Below are positions 37,034 through 49,924 of a DNA stretch of 64,000 nucleotides, piece after piece. Within the stretch, counting starts at the first letter, position 1. Every line of letters starts with the position of its first letter. Position numbers and translations under genes: made by a program. Source of the DNA: Archegozetes longisetosus. Taxonomy: Eukaryota; Arthropoda; Arachnida; Sarcoptiformes; Trhypochthoniidae. The stretch spans positions 4,884,001 to 4,948,000 of the forward strand of contig JAEMBT020000005.1 in the NCBI GenBank assembly GCA_018873245.2. The letters are read 5' to 3'. The notes beneath the pieces are model-generated. The model did not search any database. It was not told where the DNA came from and saw only the letters and a list, made by a program, of their open reading frames with translations.

Positions 37034-38533
37034 ATGATGTCAACAAAGATAACTCGATGTAAGTTGTCTCGCTTGAATGGTTTGCGTTTGTTATCATCGC
37101 AGGCCGCTCACAAGCCATCAGAAGGACAATCACTAAAACCACAGCAGTTAAAGTTAACAACACTTCCAAGCGGTTTGATTGTGGCCTCACTTGAAAACTA
37201 TTCTCCAATCACACGAATCGGTGTAGTAATCAGAGCGGGCTCCAGATATGAGCCAAACGGAGAGTTGGGATTAACCCATACTTTGAGATCAGCGGCTGGT
37301 TTGTCGACTAAGAATTCAACAGTTTTCGGTATAACTCGTAACATCGAATACGTTGGCGGAAGCCTATCGGCTCTGACCACGAGAGACTATATGATTTACA
37401 TATTGGAAAACATACGCGACTTCACCGAAAAAAACATCGGCTATTTGTCGGACACAGTTATGGCACCCGCTTTCAAGCCGTGGGAAATCAGCGACAATCT
37501 CTATCGACAACAAACTGATTTAGCGTATCTTAACGAAACGCCACAACTTCTTCTGATGGAAGCTTTACATAAGGCTGCCTTTCGCGGAGGTCTCAGAAAT
37601 TCTCTCTACTCTCCAGAGTTCATGTTAGGAAAACATACGCACCACATGTTGACTCAGTTTGTCGAACAACATTTCGTCTCTAATCGTACGGCTATTGTTG
37701 GGTTAGGTATTGATCACGACAAACTCTTAGAACAAGCTGAGAAAAAGTTTTCAATGGCTAGAGGAGATCGCGGCAATAGTGGCGAATCGAAGTTCGTCGG
37801 AGGAGAAGTGAGAGTCGATACAAATTCGGACATCACTTACGTCGCGGTTGCAGCCGAGGGAGTCGGGTATTCAATGCATTTGACCTCTATTTTGTTCAAT
37901 TTAATTGATTTTGAGTTTGTTTAGCGCTAAGAATCAGAAAGACTTGTTAGCCTTGTCTTTGTTTCAAGCACTTTTGGGAACTGGACCTCGAATTAAATAC
38001 AATTTAGGAGCCAACACAAAACTTGGCCAAGCAGTAGCCAAAGCCAGCAACAGTCCGTCAGCCGTTTCTAGCTTTAACATCAGTTATTCAGATACTGGAC
38101 TTTTTGGTTTCAGTGTTGCCGCTGCCTCTAAAGATGTTCATAATGTTGTTAAAGCAGCGGTCACTCAATTGAGGGAATCGGCTAAAAATATCTCTGAGCA
38201 GGACCTCAAAAATGCAAAGTAATATATTTAATTGATAAGTATATATCAAATATATGGTTGATTCTTATTTTTATTAATCAACTTATAATTAGGAATAGCT
38301 TGAAGGCCACAACTCTAATGGCTGCTGAGAATCAGTCGGCTTTAGTCGAAGAAATCGGCACTCAAGCCCTCACCTCAGGACAAATAGTTGCTTTGAGAGA
38401 TTATGAAAGAGCAGTTGATTCTCTCTCTGTTCAAGATGTTTCCAGTCTTGCACTTAAAGTTATCAAAGGAAAAGGAGCAATGGCTTCAGTCGGCAAACTG
38501 TACAACACTCCTTACTTAGAAGACTTAATCTAA
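37034..38533 (+). CDS. UQCRC2: Cytochrome b-c1 complex subunit 2 (UQCRC2, core protein 2)
   Basis: Core subunit of respiratory complex III on the matrix side of the inner membrane. Exons 37034-37866, 37925-38218 and 38293-38533 join in phase 2 twice to give 455 residues, close to the human length of 453. The N-terminus (MMSTKITRCKLSRLNGLRLL) is a basic presequence. Two peptidase M16-like domains follow; the zinc-binding HxxEH is replaced by LTHTLRSAAGLS, as expected for the non-catalytic core 2. Conserved segments include LPSGLIVASLENYSPITRIG and NIEYVGGSLSALTTRDYMIY. The second codon is also ATG, so the exact start is ambiguous by one residue. Confidence 0.95.
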
Positions 38534-39562
38534 TCAAAAGTTGTTATTATTTAAGTGAAATCGTTATTTTGCTGTAGATATAATTAATTAAAACTTAAAT
38601 AAATTAATGGACTTTAATTTCACTTCTTGAGAAAGTAATTAAGTTGCTGTCTTATTCTAAATAAATTTCCACGGCAATCATTTTCTAAGTTAATTAACTT
38701 TTCATTCTTAACTCTTTCGTTGAGTCTTGCGTTTTGACCTTCAAATTCAATCCTTTCAACAGTTCTGAGCAATCCAGTGGAAAGTGGCTTTTTATGTTCG
38801 GTTAAAGTTCGGATTATGATTCCCTATAGGGCTTGAGTAATAGGGAGTGATGTGGTTACCACAACAATGTTTTCCTTAGCATAGCGTGCTACGCGCCATT
38901 CTCCTTACCTAACTTAACTGTAACGAATATCGGTAGTATATTCAGCTAAATTGGGTAAGGAGATGATGTGCGCAGCGCGTTAGGATAGGAGAATATCGAC
39001 ATAACTTCCTAATACCCAAACCTTACATGAACCATAAACCGAAGCATAACCTTTCTCTACTTATCGAAACACTGAAACCCTTTTTGGATACCGTTATCCC
39101 AATAAGACTTTCAAGTCAAAAGTTAGAGTTGCTGACAAGTAGTGTAGTCGATAGCCCGAGGGCTAAAAATAATTGAAAATATTTGCTTAAGCTTTCTCTA
39201 CGACTTGTGTGAGAGTGAGCCGTGAAATGATATGATACCCATCATAACACCCCTGACCGAACAGCAGGTTTCCCTTCAATGCATTCTCTTCTAGACTAAT
39301 AAGACTGAACACGAATTACCTGACCTTCACCTCACCGGTTAATGACCCCTCACTTTTAAATACTGGATAAATAGGAAGTAAAAGTTTTTTCATTAGAATG
39401 AGTGAGTTATTGAAGATGACTTTTACCGATTCTCCTCCACTAATGGTTTCAGAAAAGTTTGTTTCAAAGCTCTGAGCGGAACACTTAACAAGTTTCAACA
39501 GTGCAGTTCAGTGTCTTTTAATTTTTCTGTCTGTCAACTATCAAAAAGTTTCCATCATCAAA
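38534..39562. other. Intergenic DNA after UQCRC2
   Basis: 3' flank of UQCRC2, a family B inverted-repeat element (38795-39075) and the promoter of the next gene. No gene recognised. Confidence 0.5.
38795..39075. mobile_element. MITE family B, copy 2
   Basis: Imperfect terminal arms of about 100 bp pair with each other. The left arm has TTCGGATTATGATTCCCTATAGGG-like sequence and the right arm, reversed, TTCGGTTTATGGTTCATGTAAGG. Both then run to TCTCCTTACC near the centre. It resembles the copy in the d4 intron. No open frame. Confidence 0.6.
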
Positions 39563-40635
39563 ATGATTTTATTTAAAACTTCATTTAGTATTCTTGTCAT
39601 AATATTGTCAGTATTAGCTGTTTATACGAAGGATAGCAATCTCGATGTTCAACATGACTCCATTTCTTCAGAAGCAGCGAAACATTTGGCTTCAAATCAG
39701 AAATTGTCAACAACCACAAGTAGTGAAACAGAGTTGAAAAGTAAGAGAAACAGATTAAATGAGTTTGAATCATTTGGGGAGCAAAGAGATGGTGGTGGTA
39801 CTGGTGGCAGTCTTTTCAATCAGTTCTGGCACTCACTTTATGTTGATCGAACTTTTAATTCTTCTTTTGCTCTTAATGTACCCCTATTCACTATAACAGT
39901 TCCAGGATATGGAAGAGGTTTGAAAAATCAAACACCACTTTCAGCTCTAAACGTCGGTATGTATGCTCTGTTAAATCACAACCATTTCATTCACAACCTT
40001 ACAAAACTTATTCCGATTTTAAGGAAATTTAGCCATTCTCGGGATTGTGGTACTCGGGGCTATATCATTAGCGGCCCCTTTTGTATTTCCTGATTTCAAG
40101 AAAAGGAGTTTGGATGCCGAGGAAATACAAAATATTCCTCAGTTTTTAGCCAACCGGCTTTTGGGAATATCCGAATCGGTTATGGGACGATCATTGAATA
40201 CAGAGGAAAGACAAGGAATATCTAACTTTTTAACGAGTCGTTTAGTCGGGGTCTCAGAATCTATAATGGGTTGGGTAGAGAAGTCAGTCGACGACTTGCC
40301 GAGCTTTCCACGTCTAGACGCACAAGAATGTATGAAGAGATGCATTTGTGAAGCACACAATCAACCCAAAAAATATGGTATCGTTGGTTTGGTTTTGCAA
40401 CTATTTTTCCCGTAAGCATATATATTAACTAAGTTTATCAAACGAAAATACTAATAAACAAATTTCGACTTATAGACCATATATAGAAGCAGAAGAACCA
40501 TTGAAAGTGGTTTCAAAATACCAATTGGCAGCCAGATATGGTCGGCAGGACAATGCCAACTGTGCGGCGCAATACGACGGCTGTATGGTCAACTTCTTAG
40601 ACTTACTTCAAGGACTAATTAATTTAGTTTTCTAA
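39563..40635 (+). CDS. Unrecognised secreted or membrane protein with an internal duplication
   Basis: Not recognised. Exons 39563-39956, 40024-40411 and 40476-40635 join in phases 1 and 2 to give 313 residues. An N-terminal signal peptide is clear (MILFKTSFSILVIILSVLAV). A Ser/Thr/Lys-rich region and a Gly-rich spot precede a second hydrophobic stretch (NLAILGIVVLGAISLAAPFV, about 133-152), possibly a membrane helix. A tandem near-repeat follows: FLANRLLGISESVMG and FLTSRLVGVSESIMG, 33 residues apart. Six Cys lie in the C-terminal third (CMKRCIC and CAAQYDGC), suggesting disulfides outside the cell. No paralogue in the window. Arthropod-lineage protein is a guess. Confidence 0.7.
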
Positions 40636-40734
40636 TTCTCACATTTGGTTATGGGCTTTTCAAACGGTTTACTATCAACTTCTTCAGAGCTTTTGTGCCA
40701 ATGTACATATAGTTTAACTTTTATATATCAATAT

Positions 40735-40957
40735 CAGTGTCGAGAAACGGTATAACTCGGGTTGTAGGGGTTCTCAGTATTTTTTTAATCTAAAAGATAG
40801 TCTGAACTGAATGTAATAATCTGAAAGTTTGAATGCATGTTAATATTGTAAAATTAATATTTAATTTTTGAAGCAATACTAATGCTCTTAATAACAGTGA
40901 AGCAAAACTTCGAATGTTTTAATCTATTCTTTGAAACTTATACCGTTTCTCCACACT
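40735..40957. mobile_element. MITE family C, complete copy (223 bp)
   Basis: The left end reads CAGTGTCGAGAAACGGTATA and the right end, reversed, reads AGTGTGGAGAAACGGTATAA, a terminal inverted repeat of about 20 bp. It sits between the convergent 39563-40635 gene and MGME1. The fragment at 22000-22086 belongs to the same family. Confidence 0.72.
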
Positions 40958-41058
40958 CTTATTCATATAAGAACATGTTATTTACAAGTTTTTACATAAA
41001 AAGTTCTCTATAAAACAGTTATTAAATATTTTTTGACAAACACTTGTAAATATTTAAG

Positions 41059-42294
41059 TTAACTTTGTTTGAAAGCAATGACATCCCAATAGCTCTTAAG
41101 ACGCGTCAACCACTGCTTCCAGTATTTTTGGCATTGATCTGAATTCAAATGATGTATTTGAGCATTAGACCCGTCTTCGTAGGCATAAATCAAAACTATT
41201 TCATTAGCTCGTAAACAATGATTGGCTTCGAAATTAATGGCACCCAAATATGCTACCGCTTGTAATGGATTGTCATAAATATGATTTAAGGTTGGCTTCA
41301 ATTTTTCAGAGGTTTTCCATTCAATGATGACAAGTTTCCCATTATAATGAGCTACACAATCGACAATCCCTTTGTAATAAAGGTACGGATGAGAGATAGG
41401 AGTTTCACATAACTTAACGTCAGAAATGTATTCGAACACGTGTTCCAAACTTTTCCACAAATTCTCGATGTTTTCAGTGATAGTAACAGATGAGGAATCT
41501 TTGGTTTGAATGAAGTTTTTGATATTCATGTGAAGTGATTTTCCACGATTTAGTAAACCCTTTTGATAAGATTTAAACCCTTCGTCTCCCAGTTGACTTA
41601 TTTTCAATTTCTTCCACTTATCCAGAGCTATCATCGATTGAGGAGACATTGTTGTATTCAATACTGTACTCACACTCGGATAATACATCAAATTATTTAA
41701 ATTGTTCTCATCGCATATTTTCATCAATTGCAACAAATCTTTGAACTCATCTGAAAACTCTGTCAAATCAAAATTCTCTTCCTTCAACAGTGGAAATGAA
41801 TTGATTGGAGATTTAGTTTGGATTTGAGCTAATTTTAGTTGCGATTCAGATTTCAGTGAAGACTTTAGTTTAGTCGGAACATTCGTTGAAACATATCTTT
41901 CACCTCTTATATCAGTTTTGTTAACTTGAGATCCAATTAAAGATTTTCCAAAAGGAAAGCTTTGTCTGTGATTGAAATTTGAATGCTTTCGATACTCAGT
42001 ACGTGACTTCGAAACGATAGTTCCATAAATGGAGTCATTATCACCTTTTAAATAACTATTCAATGCAATCGAACAAACACCTGAATTGACGTAACTTAAA
42101 GAATAACTGCTTCGCTTGCAATCAATATTAATATAATTGAAATGTTGAACACTTTTCCCTTTAATAATCACATTAAATGACATTTGATTGAATTCATTTT
42201 TACAAATCAGTTTTGAACTGATCTCTCGGTTACCTAAATAAATATTAATTATTTTGCGATTAGATGACAATAGGATCGAGTTTATTTTAAACAT
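41059..42294 (-). CDS. MGME1: Mitochondrial genome maintenance exonuclease 1 (MGME1)
   Basis: Single-strand DNA exonuclease of the PD-(D/E)XK superfamily that trims flaps during mitochondrial DNA replication. A single exon encodes 411 residues; the first 190 or so are basic and poorly conserved, suitable for a mitochondrial presequence plus linker. The nuclease core starts at PSVSTVLNTTMSPQSMIALD. The active-site strand reads YYKGIVDCVAHYNGKLVIIE then WKTSEKLKP, so the metal-binding Asp (VDC) and the ExK motif are present. Human MGME1 has DWK here rather than EWK; both fit the superfamily. DNPLQAVAYLGAINFEANHC and YWKQWLTRL complete the match. Divergent from NDUFV2 by 220 bp. Confidence 0.93.
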   Translation of the reverse strand: MFKINSILLSSNRKIINIYLGNREISSKLICKNEFNQMSFNVIIKGKSVQHFNYINIDCKRSSYSLSYVNSGVCSIALNSYLKGDNDSIYGTIVSKSRTEYRKHSNFNHRQSFPFGKSLIGSQVNKTDIRGERYVSTNVPTKLKSSLKSESQLKLAQIQTKSPINSFPLLKEENFDLTEFSDEFKDLLQLMKICDENNLNNLMYYPSVSTVLNTTMSPQSMIALDKWKKLKISQLGDEGFKSYQKGLLNRGKSLHMNIKNFIQTKDSSSVTITENIENLWKSLEHVFEYISDVKLCETPISHPYLYYKGIVDCVAHYNGKLVIIEWKTSEKLKPTLNHIYDNPLQAVAYLGAINFEANHCLRANEIVLIYAYEDGSNAQIHHLNSDQCQKYWKQWLTRLKSYWDVIAFKQS

Positions 42295-42514
42295 AATTAA
42301 TAGACAGCGTTATTAAATCAAACAAAATGAAAACATAAAGAGTGGTGTTCATGTGCGACCGCTTTCAATGTTTCAAATACTACGTCATTAGTTACGTCAT
42401 TATTGTTTCTATTACTGAACCAATCATTGGATTCCATAATAGATATTGTAAACAGAGTTCAACTTCTGTTCTGAAATCGAAACAATATTAAATATATCAA
42501 AAATTAATTGAACC
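42295..42514. promoter_or_regulatory. Compact bidirectional promoter of MGME1 and NDUFV2
   Basis: Only 220 bp separate the opposed start codons of two nuclear genes for mitochondrial proteins. A TACGTCA/TTACGTCA pair near 42384-42405 resembles a CRE/ATF half-palindrome. A shared promoter is inference. Confidence 0.5.
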
Positions 42515-43568
<1,054 letters not shown>

Positions 43569-43759
43569 GTTGTAGATTTCAATAATCAAGTTTTAAAAGT
43601 TGTAAATTTGAACAATTAGTTAATTAAATTTATTTTGAGACACATCAACTCAGTGTAATATCAAATAAATGTAAACAAGTCTTGGAGATTAAGTTGGAAA
43701 TAGTTTGATCACGCATTACACGTGTGATTGATTGTGCATTAAATTTAAAGCAATAATCA

Positions 43760-45561
43760 TTAAGTCGTATGAATAGAAAAAAATTCATTAGCGAAACGAA
43801 CGGAATCTATCGTTACATTGAATAAAGGATGAATTGGAACCTAAATTGAGAAATAACAAGCAGAAATTCATAAAATTATATCTCCTAATGTCTAATCTAC
43901 TACTCACAACTTTGTTATCTTCTCTGCCGACTACTAGTTGACTCGACAAAGAATTTTGAGCAATTGATAGTCCGGATAAGTCATAGCACGTATGATAATA
44001 GTCCCGATGTTTTCCGGGTTTATCGATAAGGCCTCCAATGGTCTCTTGACAACAACAAAGCAAATATTCTTGCAATGCTTGCTGATCAAAAAGCCATTTG
44101 TTTGCAGGCATTAAATGTGGCGCTGTTCAGTTGAAAAATCATTCAAATCAATAATTGAACTGTATGATTCAGAAAAATATCTTACATTTTCTAGCCATCA
44201 CAGTGTGTATGATAGGCATGACAGCCGCTTCCCAGAATGAATAACATCCATCAACTAATTTATTAGTTCTGTCAATGATTGATTCATAAATATTAATAGT
44301 TTTATAGCTATGTTGTTAGATTTGATTCAGAATTCTGAGTATGCTTTCCATTAGTTATTTATCACTACTTCACAAATCATGTGAAATAAAGGGTAGCATA
44401 ATGTAAATCAAATTAAAGGCCAATACCTTCCGGCGAACCCGCCCTCAAATCTTTGCTGTTTATTGGTGACCCATCTCAATAAAGGCTTTAAATTACATTT
44501 ATCTATGGAATTGAGTAAAACTAGAGCAGCGACTGCACAGAATGTATAACCACCATGTGCTTCATGACCAGGTGCTGCACCAAATCCTCCCTCATATGTT
44601 TGACAACTGGCCACCCAATCACTTGTCTTATCAAATAAATCTTCATCATCTATACCAACCAGTTTTGCGACAGAGATTGCACAATAAGCACCCCTGGGAA
44701 AAGAGTTCCAAATCTCAGAACTAAACAACTGAATAACAGAACAAATTAATACCTGATATCGATTTCTCCGCCGGAATGCATACGAAAAGATCCATCACTT
44801 TGTTTCATTTCTCGTAAAAAGTTTTTCAATTCATTTCTGTTGATAGATTTGAGAGAGTTTTCATCACAGAGTGTGACTAAAGCGTTGATAGCCGCATAAG
44901 TAGTGGCCAAATGTGATATTTGAGAGGGTCCACCACCATAGCCACCGGTTTTATTTGTACAATGATTTAAAAAGTCTGTTATCCTATGAGCGTTAAGTGC
45001 TAGGAATGAATAAATATTTAAGCAATTAAACCAAACGTAACATTTAATGACAGCATTACCCAAAGTTGTGCTTTGGTCCAGAATAGCGAGCGAGTGACAG
45101 ATCCAATACGTAAGCCATGGACGAGAAGCGTCTAAGCACTGAAATGACTGTTGTAGAGGTTGGAGAAGACCTCGGACTAAGTACTTGATGTGCTTTTCAC
45201 GCAACAGTTCCGGAACTCTTAGTTTAGGATAAAAAATTTAGTTTAAGATTTAGTTTTGAAAATCTGTTTTATATCATTGTTTGAATGGTTTCTTACTGTT
45301 TATCGACTTCAGAAATGCTTTCTATAAATTGATAACATTTTTCAACTGATTCTTCAACTTTTCGCTAAAGAGACAAAAGTTTTAATCAATCCAAATGTTT
45401 TGAAGATTTGAAGAAATGCTTTATTTTTAATGTAAAGTACAAGTGATTCAATCTAAATAAACGTGAATTGAATGAAGTCCTACTTGTTCTTCACTGGTAT
45501 GAGAAGGAATTGAGTCGTCGTTATATTTTTGAAGTAAATCTCTGTTAAGACATCTCAACAT
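43760..45561 (-). CDS. FNTB: Protein farnesyltransferase subunit beta (FNTB)
   Basis: Catalytic beta subunit that attaches farnesyl to CaaX proteins such as Ras and lamins, with zinc as cofactor. Eight minus-strand exons: 45561-45484, 45364-45297, 45217-45060, 44999-44753, 44693-44427, 44268-44186, 44122-43908 and 43840-43760; phases agree at each join, giving 398 residues. The family core is clear: FQCLDASRPWLTYWICHSLA, TGGYGGGPSQISHLATTYAA, YEGGFGAAPGHEAHGGYTFC, LVDGCYSFW and GGLIDKPGKHRDYYHTCYDL. The zinc ligand positions are represented by the Asp/Cys of LVDGC and the His of YHTC. All introns are short. I placed the start at MLRCLNRDLLQKYNDDS; an overlapping ATG upstream is out of frame. 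Confidence 0.94.
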
Positions 45562-46339
45562 ATTTTCTCATTTAGTCTAATTGAAAGCAAATATAATTAA
45601 AATATTAAATCAAAAGAAGTATAAATAATATAGCAAATAAACAAAATCGAAAACCAATTAAGTGTTGGTGAGAGAGTGGGTTTCATCAGTCGTAACCTGA
45701 AAACCTATTTGAATGAATACTCATTGAAACGATAACCAATTATGGCAATGGAGGGTATGCACTAAATGTATACAAATAGCACATTATGTTCGCCCTTTTC
45801 TGCCATTCATACAATCGGTATAAGCGCTTAGAACCTTTCGCTCAGATTTCAAACTAGATCACTTATCAGAATAGGGTTCAGTATTGGCTTACATTCAGCC
45901 AAACTCTTAACCTAACTAACTTTAACTTAACCAACCTGGCTACTTTACCTATCAAAACTACACTGTTATTAATTTTGTTAGCTTAGTTAGGCTATGGATC
46001 AAGTTCAAATATTAGTCCTAAGCTTTAAAAAATACTATTAATGGTTTTACCTTATTCTGACAAGTTATAGAGCTTAAAATCTAAGAGAAAGGCAATTTGT
46101 ACTTATGCCGATATGGTTCGTGAATAGGAAACGAACAGATGAGTCGTTTGTGAGAGGGTGTGGTATGTGTTGAACAGAACTGGCTTTACTTGAATTGACG
46201 CACAAATACAACATTGTTTAACACTTTGACTGCCTTGAGTGTTTTCACTCAAATCTTAATCAATTAAATATAGTAATTGTTGATTGTGTTGACCATCTGT
46301 TATTGAAATTGTTCTAAACAACTAATTTTTTAATCGAAA
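45562..46339. other. Divergent region between FNTB and PINCH
   Basis: 778 bp. A slightly GC-richer stretch at about 45690-46160 contains diverged short inverted motifs around CGGTATAAG and CGGCATAAG, possibly an old MITE, but pairing is too weak to call. Confidence 0.4.
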
Positions 46340-48578
46340 ATGACTTCCACCACTTCTAATATGTTTTGTTCGCGTTGTAACGAAGGCTTTGAGGAAAGAG
46401 AAAAAATTGTTAATTCAGGTATTTATCTCTTTTTCATTATTTTTATTCATCTAATCATTTATTTCTTAACTTTATTAAACATTAAATACGAAGACATTTC
46501 GATAATAAGCGAGTTTATATTATTTTGAATGTAATAGACGCATAACTAACTAGTGATCGAACTTATTGTAAACTTGATCTACTTCATATTTTCTGGACAT
46601 TCAGATTATTAAGAGTATACTTCAGTATATTTTAGTCATTTCTCTTCATATTGAAATAATTGGCAAAATTTCTAGTCTGAATAACAGATCTCAAATACGA
46701 TACGAAAGCTATGAATCAAAATTAAACTCCAGCAAAACCATGTTTAACATCGAGATCGAATTAATTTTTATGATTATTAACAGTATTTAAATTAAAATTG
46801 ATATTAATAAAGAATAGCAGGTTTAAATGAAAATCGATTTATTTGATTTCTCAATACAAACTTTAAATATATTTTAAAAGTAATTAAATGATTTATTGTT
46901 AAAATACGAAGAAAGCACAAACTTTTAAATTGCGAGCTGAATTGAAGCAGAATTAAGTATAGTTTCTAATTTTATGGTCATTAATACTTTTTGTAAGTAT
47001 TAATTATGGTTAGTTAGCACTAGTGTGATAAACGTCAACCTTAAAACTCAAACCTGACGCTCGCCTTTTATAATTCCTTATATAGAATTAATCTCACATA
47101 CTATCCATTTATTTGACTGCAAATATGATTTCAAAAGTTATTTTCAAACATCTGATTCTGGATTGGGAGTAAAGTTAGTATTTTTAAAATTGAAAACCAT
47201 TGGCAATAAGTAGTTGATAGCATCCGTTTTAAGTTTAGCTGACTTTTCCGCTTTAAACTACAAACTAATTCTCAATACTTGACTGATATCAAATTAGGCG
47301 GTGAAGTCTGGCATCAGTCGTGTTTTGTTTGCGCTCAATGTTTCCGTCCGTTCAGTAAAGATGCCATATTTTATGAATTCGAAGGAAGAAAATATTGCGA
47401 ACACGATTTTCATGTATTATTTGCTCCATGTTGCGGAAAATGTGGTGAATTTGTAATCGGTATGATTGTTTGAATGGATAAATATGACAATACACTTATG
47501 AATTGAATTGATTTGAAATGATAGGGCGAGTGATTAAAGCGCTAAATAACAATTGGCATCCGTCTTGCTTTCGATGTGAGCTGTGTCAAGTCACCCTTGC
47601 TGATCAAGGATTCATCAAAAATGCCGGTAATTCAAAATCATTTCCAATTTTATTGGAGGCTTTCTGTAATAGAGGGTATCTTATATACTATGGAGGCTAA
47701 CAGATACCTCCCTATTGCAAAGAACCCTTCAATCACACTTTAGATCAATTGTTATTTCTCATAACTTTTCTTAATGTCAAATTCAATTTTAAGGCCGAGC
47801 TCTATGTCACGAATGCAATGCAAAAGAAAAAGCAGCAGCTATTGGAAAATATATATGCTTTAAGTGTCACGCTATCATTGATGAGGGAATTCCACTCAAG
47901 TATAAGGTTTGTTATTAAAGTCCTAGTATTTAAGTTATACTAATGTAGTGTTTGATGTGACAAATGAAGGGCGAACCATATCATCCCTATCACTTCAACT
48001 GTAAATCATGTGGAGTCGAATTGAATTCAGACGCGCGAGAAATTAAAGGAGAGCTCTACTGCCTTCGATGTCACGATAAGATGGGAATACCTATTTGTGG
48101 GGCATGTCGTCGTCCTATTGAGGAGCGTATAGTAACAGCTCTTGGCAAGAACTGGCACGTCGAACACTTTGTATGTGCCAAATGCGAAAAACCATTTTTG
48201 GGACACAGACATTATGAGAAAAAGGTATAAAATAGCTAAAAAATTGTTAGATTGAGTCTAACAAACGATTTCTCTATAATTGTATTAAAGGGTTTGGCCT
48301 ATTGTGAAACTCATTATCATCAACTATTTGGTAATCTATGCTTTGTGTGCAATCAGGTAATAGCTGGTGATGTGTTCACTGCTCTCAACAAGGCCTGGTG
48401 TGTCCATCACTTTGCTTGCTCTTTCTGTGACACTAAACTCACTCAAAAGTCAAAGTTCTATGACGTCGATCTGAAGCCGTGTTGCAAAAAATGTTACGAT
48501 AAGTTTCCAGGAGAACTCAAGAAAAGGCTTAAAAAGCAATACACAGAAAGAACAATCACTACTAAAAGTATTCTTTGA
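46340..48578 (+). CDS. PINCH / LIMS adaptor with five LIM domains (fly steamer duck)
   Basis: Integrin-adhesion adaptor that forms the ILK-PINCH-parvin complex. Exons 46340-46418, 47298-47459, 47525-47626, 47794-47906, 47970-48224 and 48291-48578 join in phases 1, 1, 1, 0 and 0 to give 332 residues. Five LIM domains follow one another. LIM1 begins [20 protein letters not shown] and [20 protein letters not shown]; this is the domain that binds ILK. Others include [53 protein letters not shown] and [20 protein letters not shown]. The basic tail [18 protein letters not shown] matches the PINCH C-terminus. The first intron is 879 bp; the others are under 170 bp. Confidence 0.96.
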
Positions 48579-49924
48579 ATGTCCAGTAATTGATAGATGA
48601 ATTAATATAAATTGACTGTATTTCTAAAACTAAACATTTTAACGTGTTCTAAATATATACATAACGCGCGAACGATATGTGTAAAAGTGAGTTGAGGTCA
48701 TGCCATAATTTGAGCTTTAGAAATATCGAATGCTATTTATGAGTAAATCAGATCTCTGTTTACAATATGATAAGTTTTATTATAATATAAAACAGAAACT
48801 CAAGTGCCTATAAATTTATTGCTAAACTTAAGTTTTGTTTGCATTATAAATAACAATTAATTCTGAATGAAATCTTTAGATCTTTTAGCATTTTGTTTGA
48901 AATCTTTAATGTTTTCTTTAACGTACCTGTAGTCTGAACTAAAATAAGGTTATAATTTATTTTTACAATTTTGATTCTGAAAATTAGAACATTTAGTGTT
49001 TCTTATACAAATAGAAACAATACTCGATGTAAGATCGCTCATATTATAACCGGTATTGAACTGTTGCAATCAGTTCGGAACCATCAAATGGTTTTAATAT
49101 ACAGTAAAACTTGTCTAACTTTCAGATGTACTTAAGCAGATTTCAAAAATACATAAAGGTATGAGAAAAACAGAGGTTTAATTGTTATCGATTTTAAGAA
49201 CCACTTAACTACATATTCAAGTTAGACAAGTTTTACTCTTTCCTAACTACTTATGACAATAACGATCATAACAAGGTTGTTATGATTACTGTCGTCATTT
49301 TGAAGCGACATTTGATTATCTTGTCCAACACATAACTTATTGATACTAATTTGCAAACTATTGTATGTGCCATCAGAATCAGTATTTTGTTGCCATAATC
49401 TTGAATTCAAATATTTTGTATATATATTTTTCATTCGTCACGAAATAGATAAGTATTTTTGACGAATGCGATTTCGTGCCAATTACTAAAAATTAAGTCA
49501 GATTAATGAATGTTACTAAACAGAAAAATGAGTGGAACAGAATTCTGATTCTGAGACAAATTTTTACTTTATTGACCAATAATTTAAGGAAATACGAGAT
49601 TTTACTAATTATAATCATTGAAACTAATGAGTAAATTGAATATTAATCAAGTTTATAACTAAGGATAGGCGTGAGAGAACTATTTTAACGCACTAATGAT
49701 AATATAAATAATTTATAGACGATTTGGATTGAATGATATTTTATTTTTAAAATTAAAGAATCATTATTTGAAAAACATAACTTTTATTAAAGATTAGATT
49801 CTAGGCAACAAATTTGTAGTTAAACAAATTAAAATATATTCTACACTCAATTCGTAAGATTGATTCACTCATATTGATCACACTTGGATTAAAATTAGTT
49901 AAAAGTAAGCTAAGAATTAGTAAA
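48579..49924. other. Convergent intergenic DNA between PINCH and the AIG1-type gene
   Basis: AT-rich 3' flanks, with one family A MITE at 49102-49237. The frame at 49243-49434 is not family-like. No RNA gene recognised. Confidence 0.5.
49102..49237. mobile_element. MITE family A, copy 2 (136 bp)
   Basis: The left end CAGTAAAACTTGTCTAACTT is preceded by TA and the right end, reversed, reads AGTAAAACTTGTCTAACTT. Length and internal blocks match copy 1 at 5349-5485 when reversed. The TIRs here are nearly perfect, so this copy is younger or closer to the parent. Confidence 0.78.

Noticed and set aside
45690-46160. Possible further family B MITE before PINCH
   Set aside because: Only short scattered matches; arms could not be paired convincingly.
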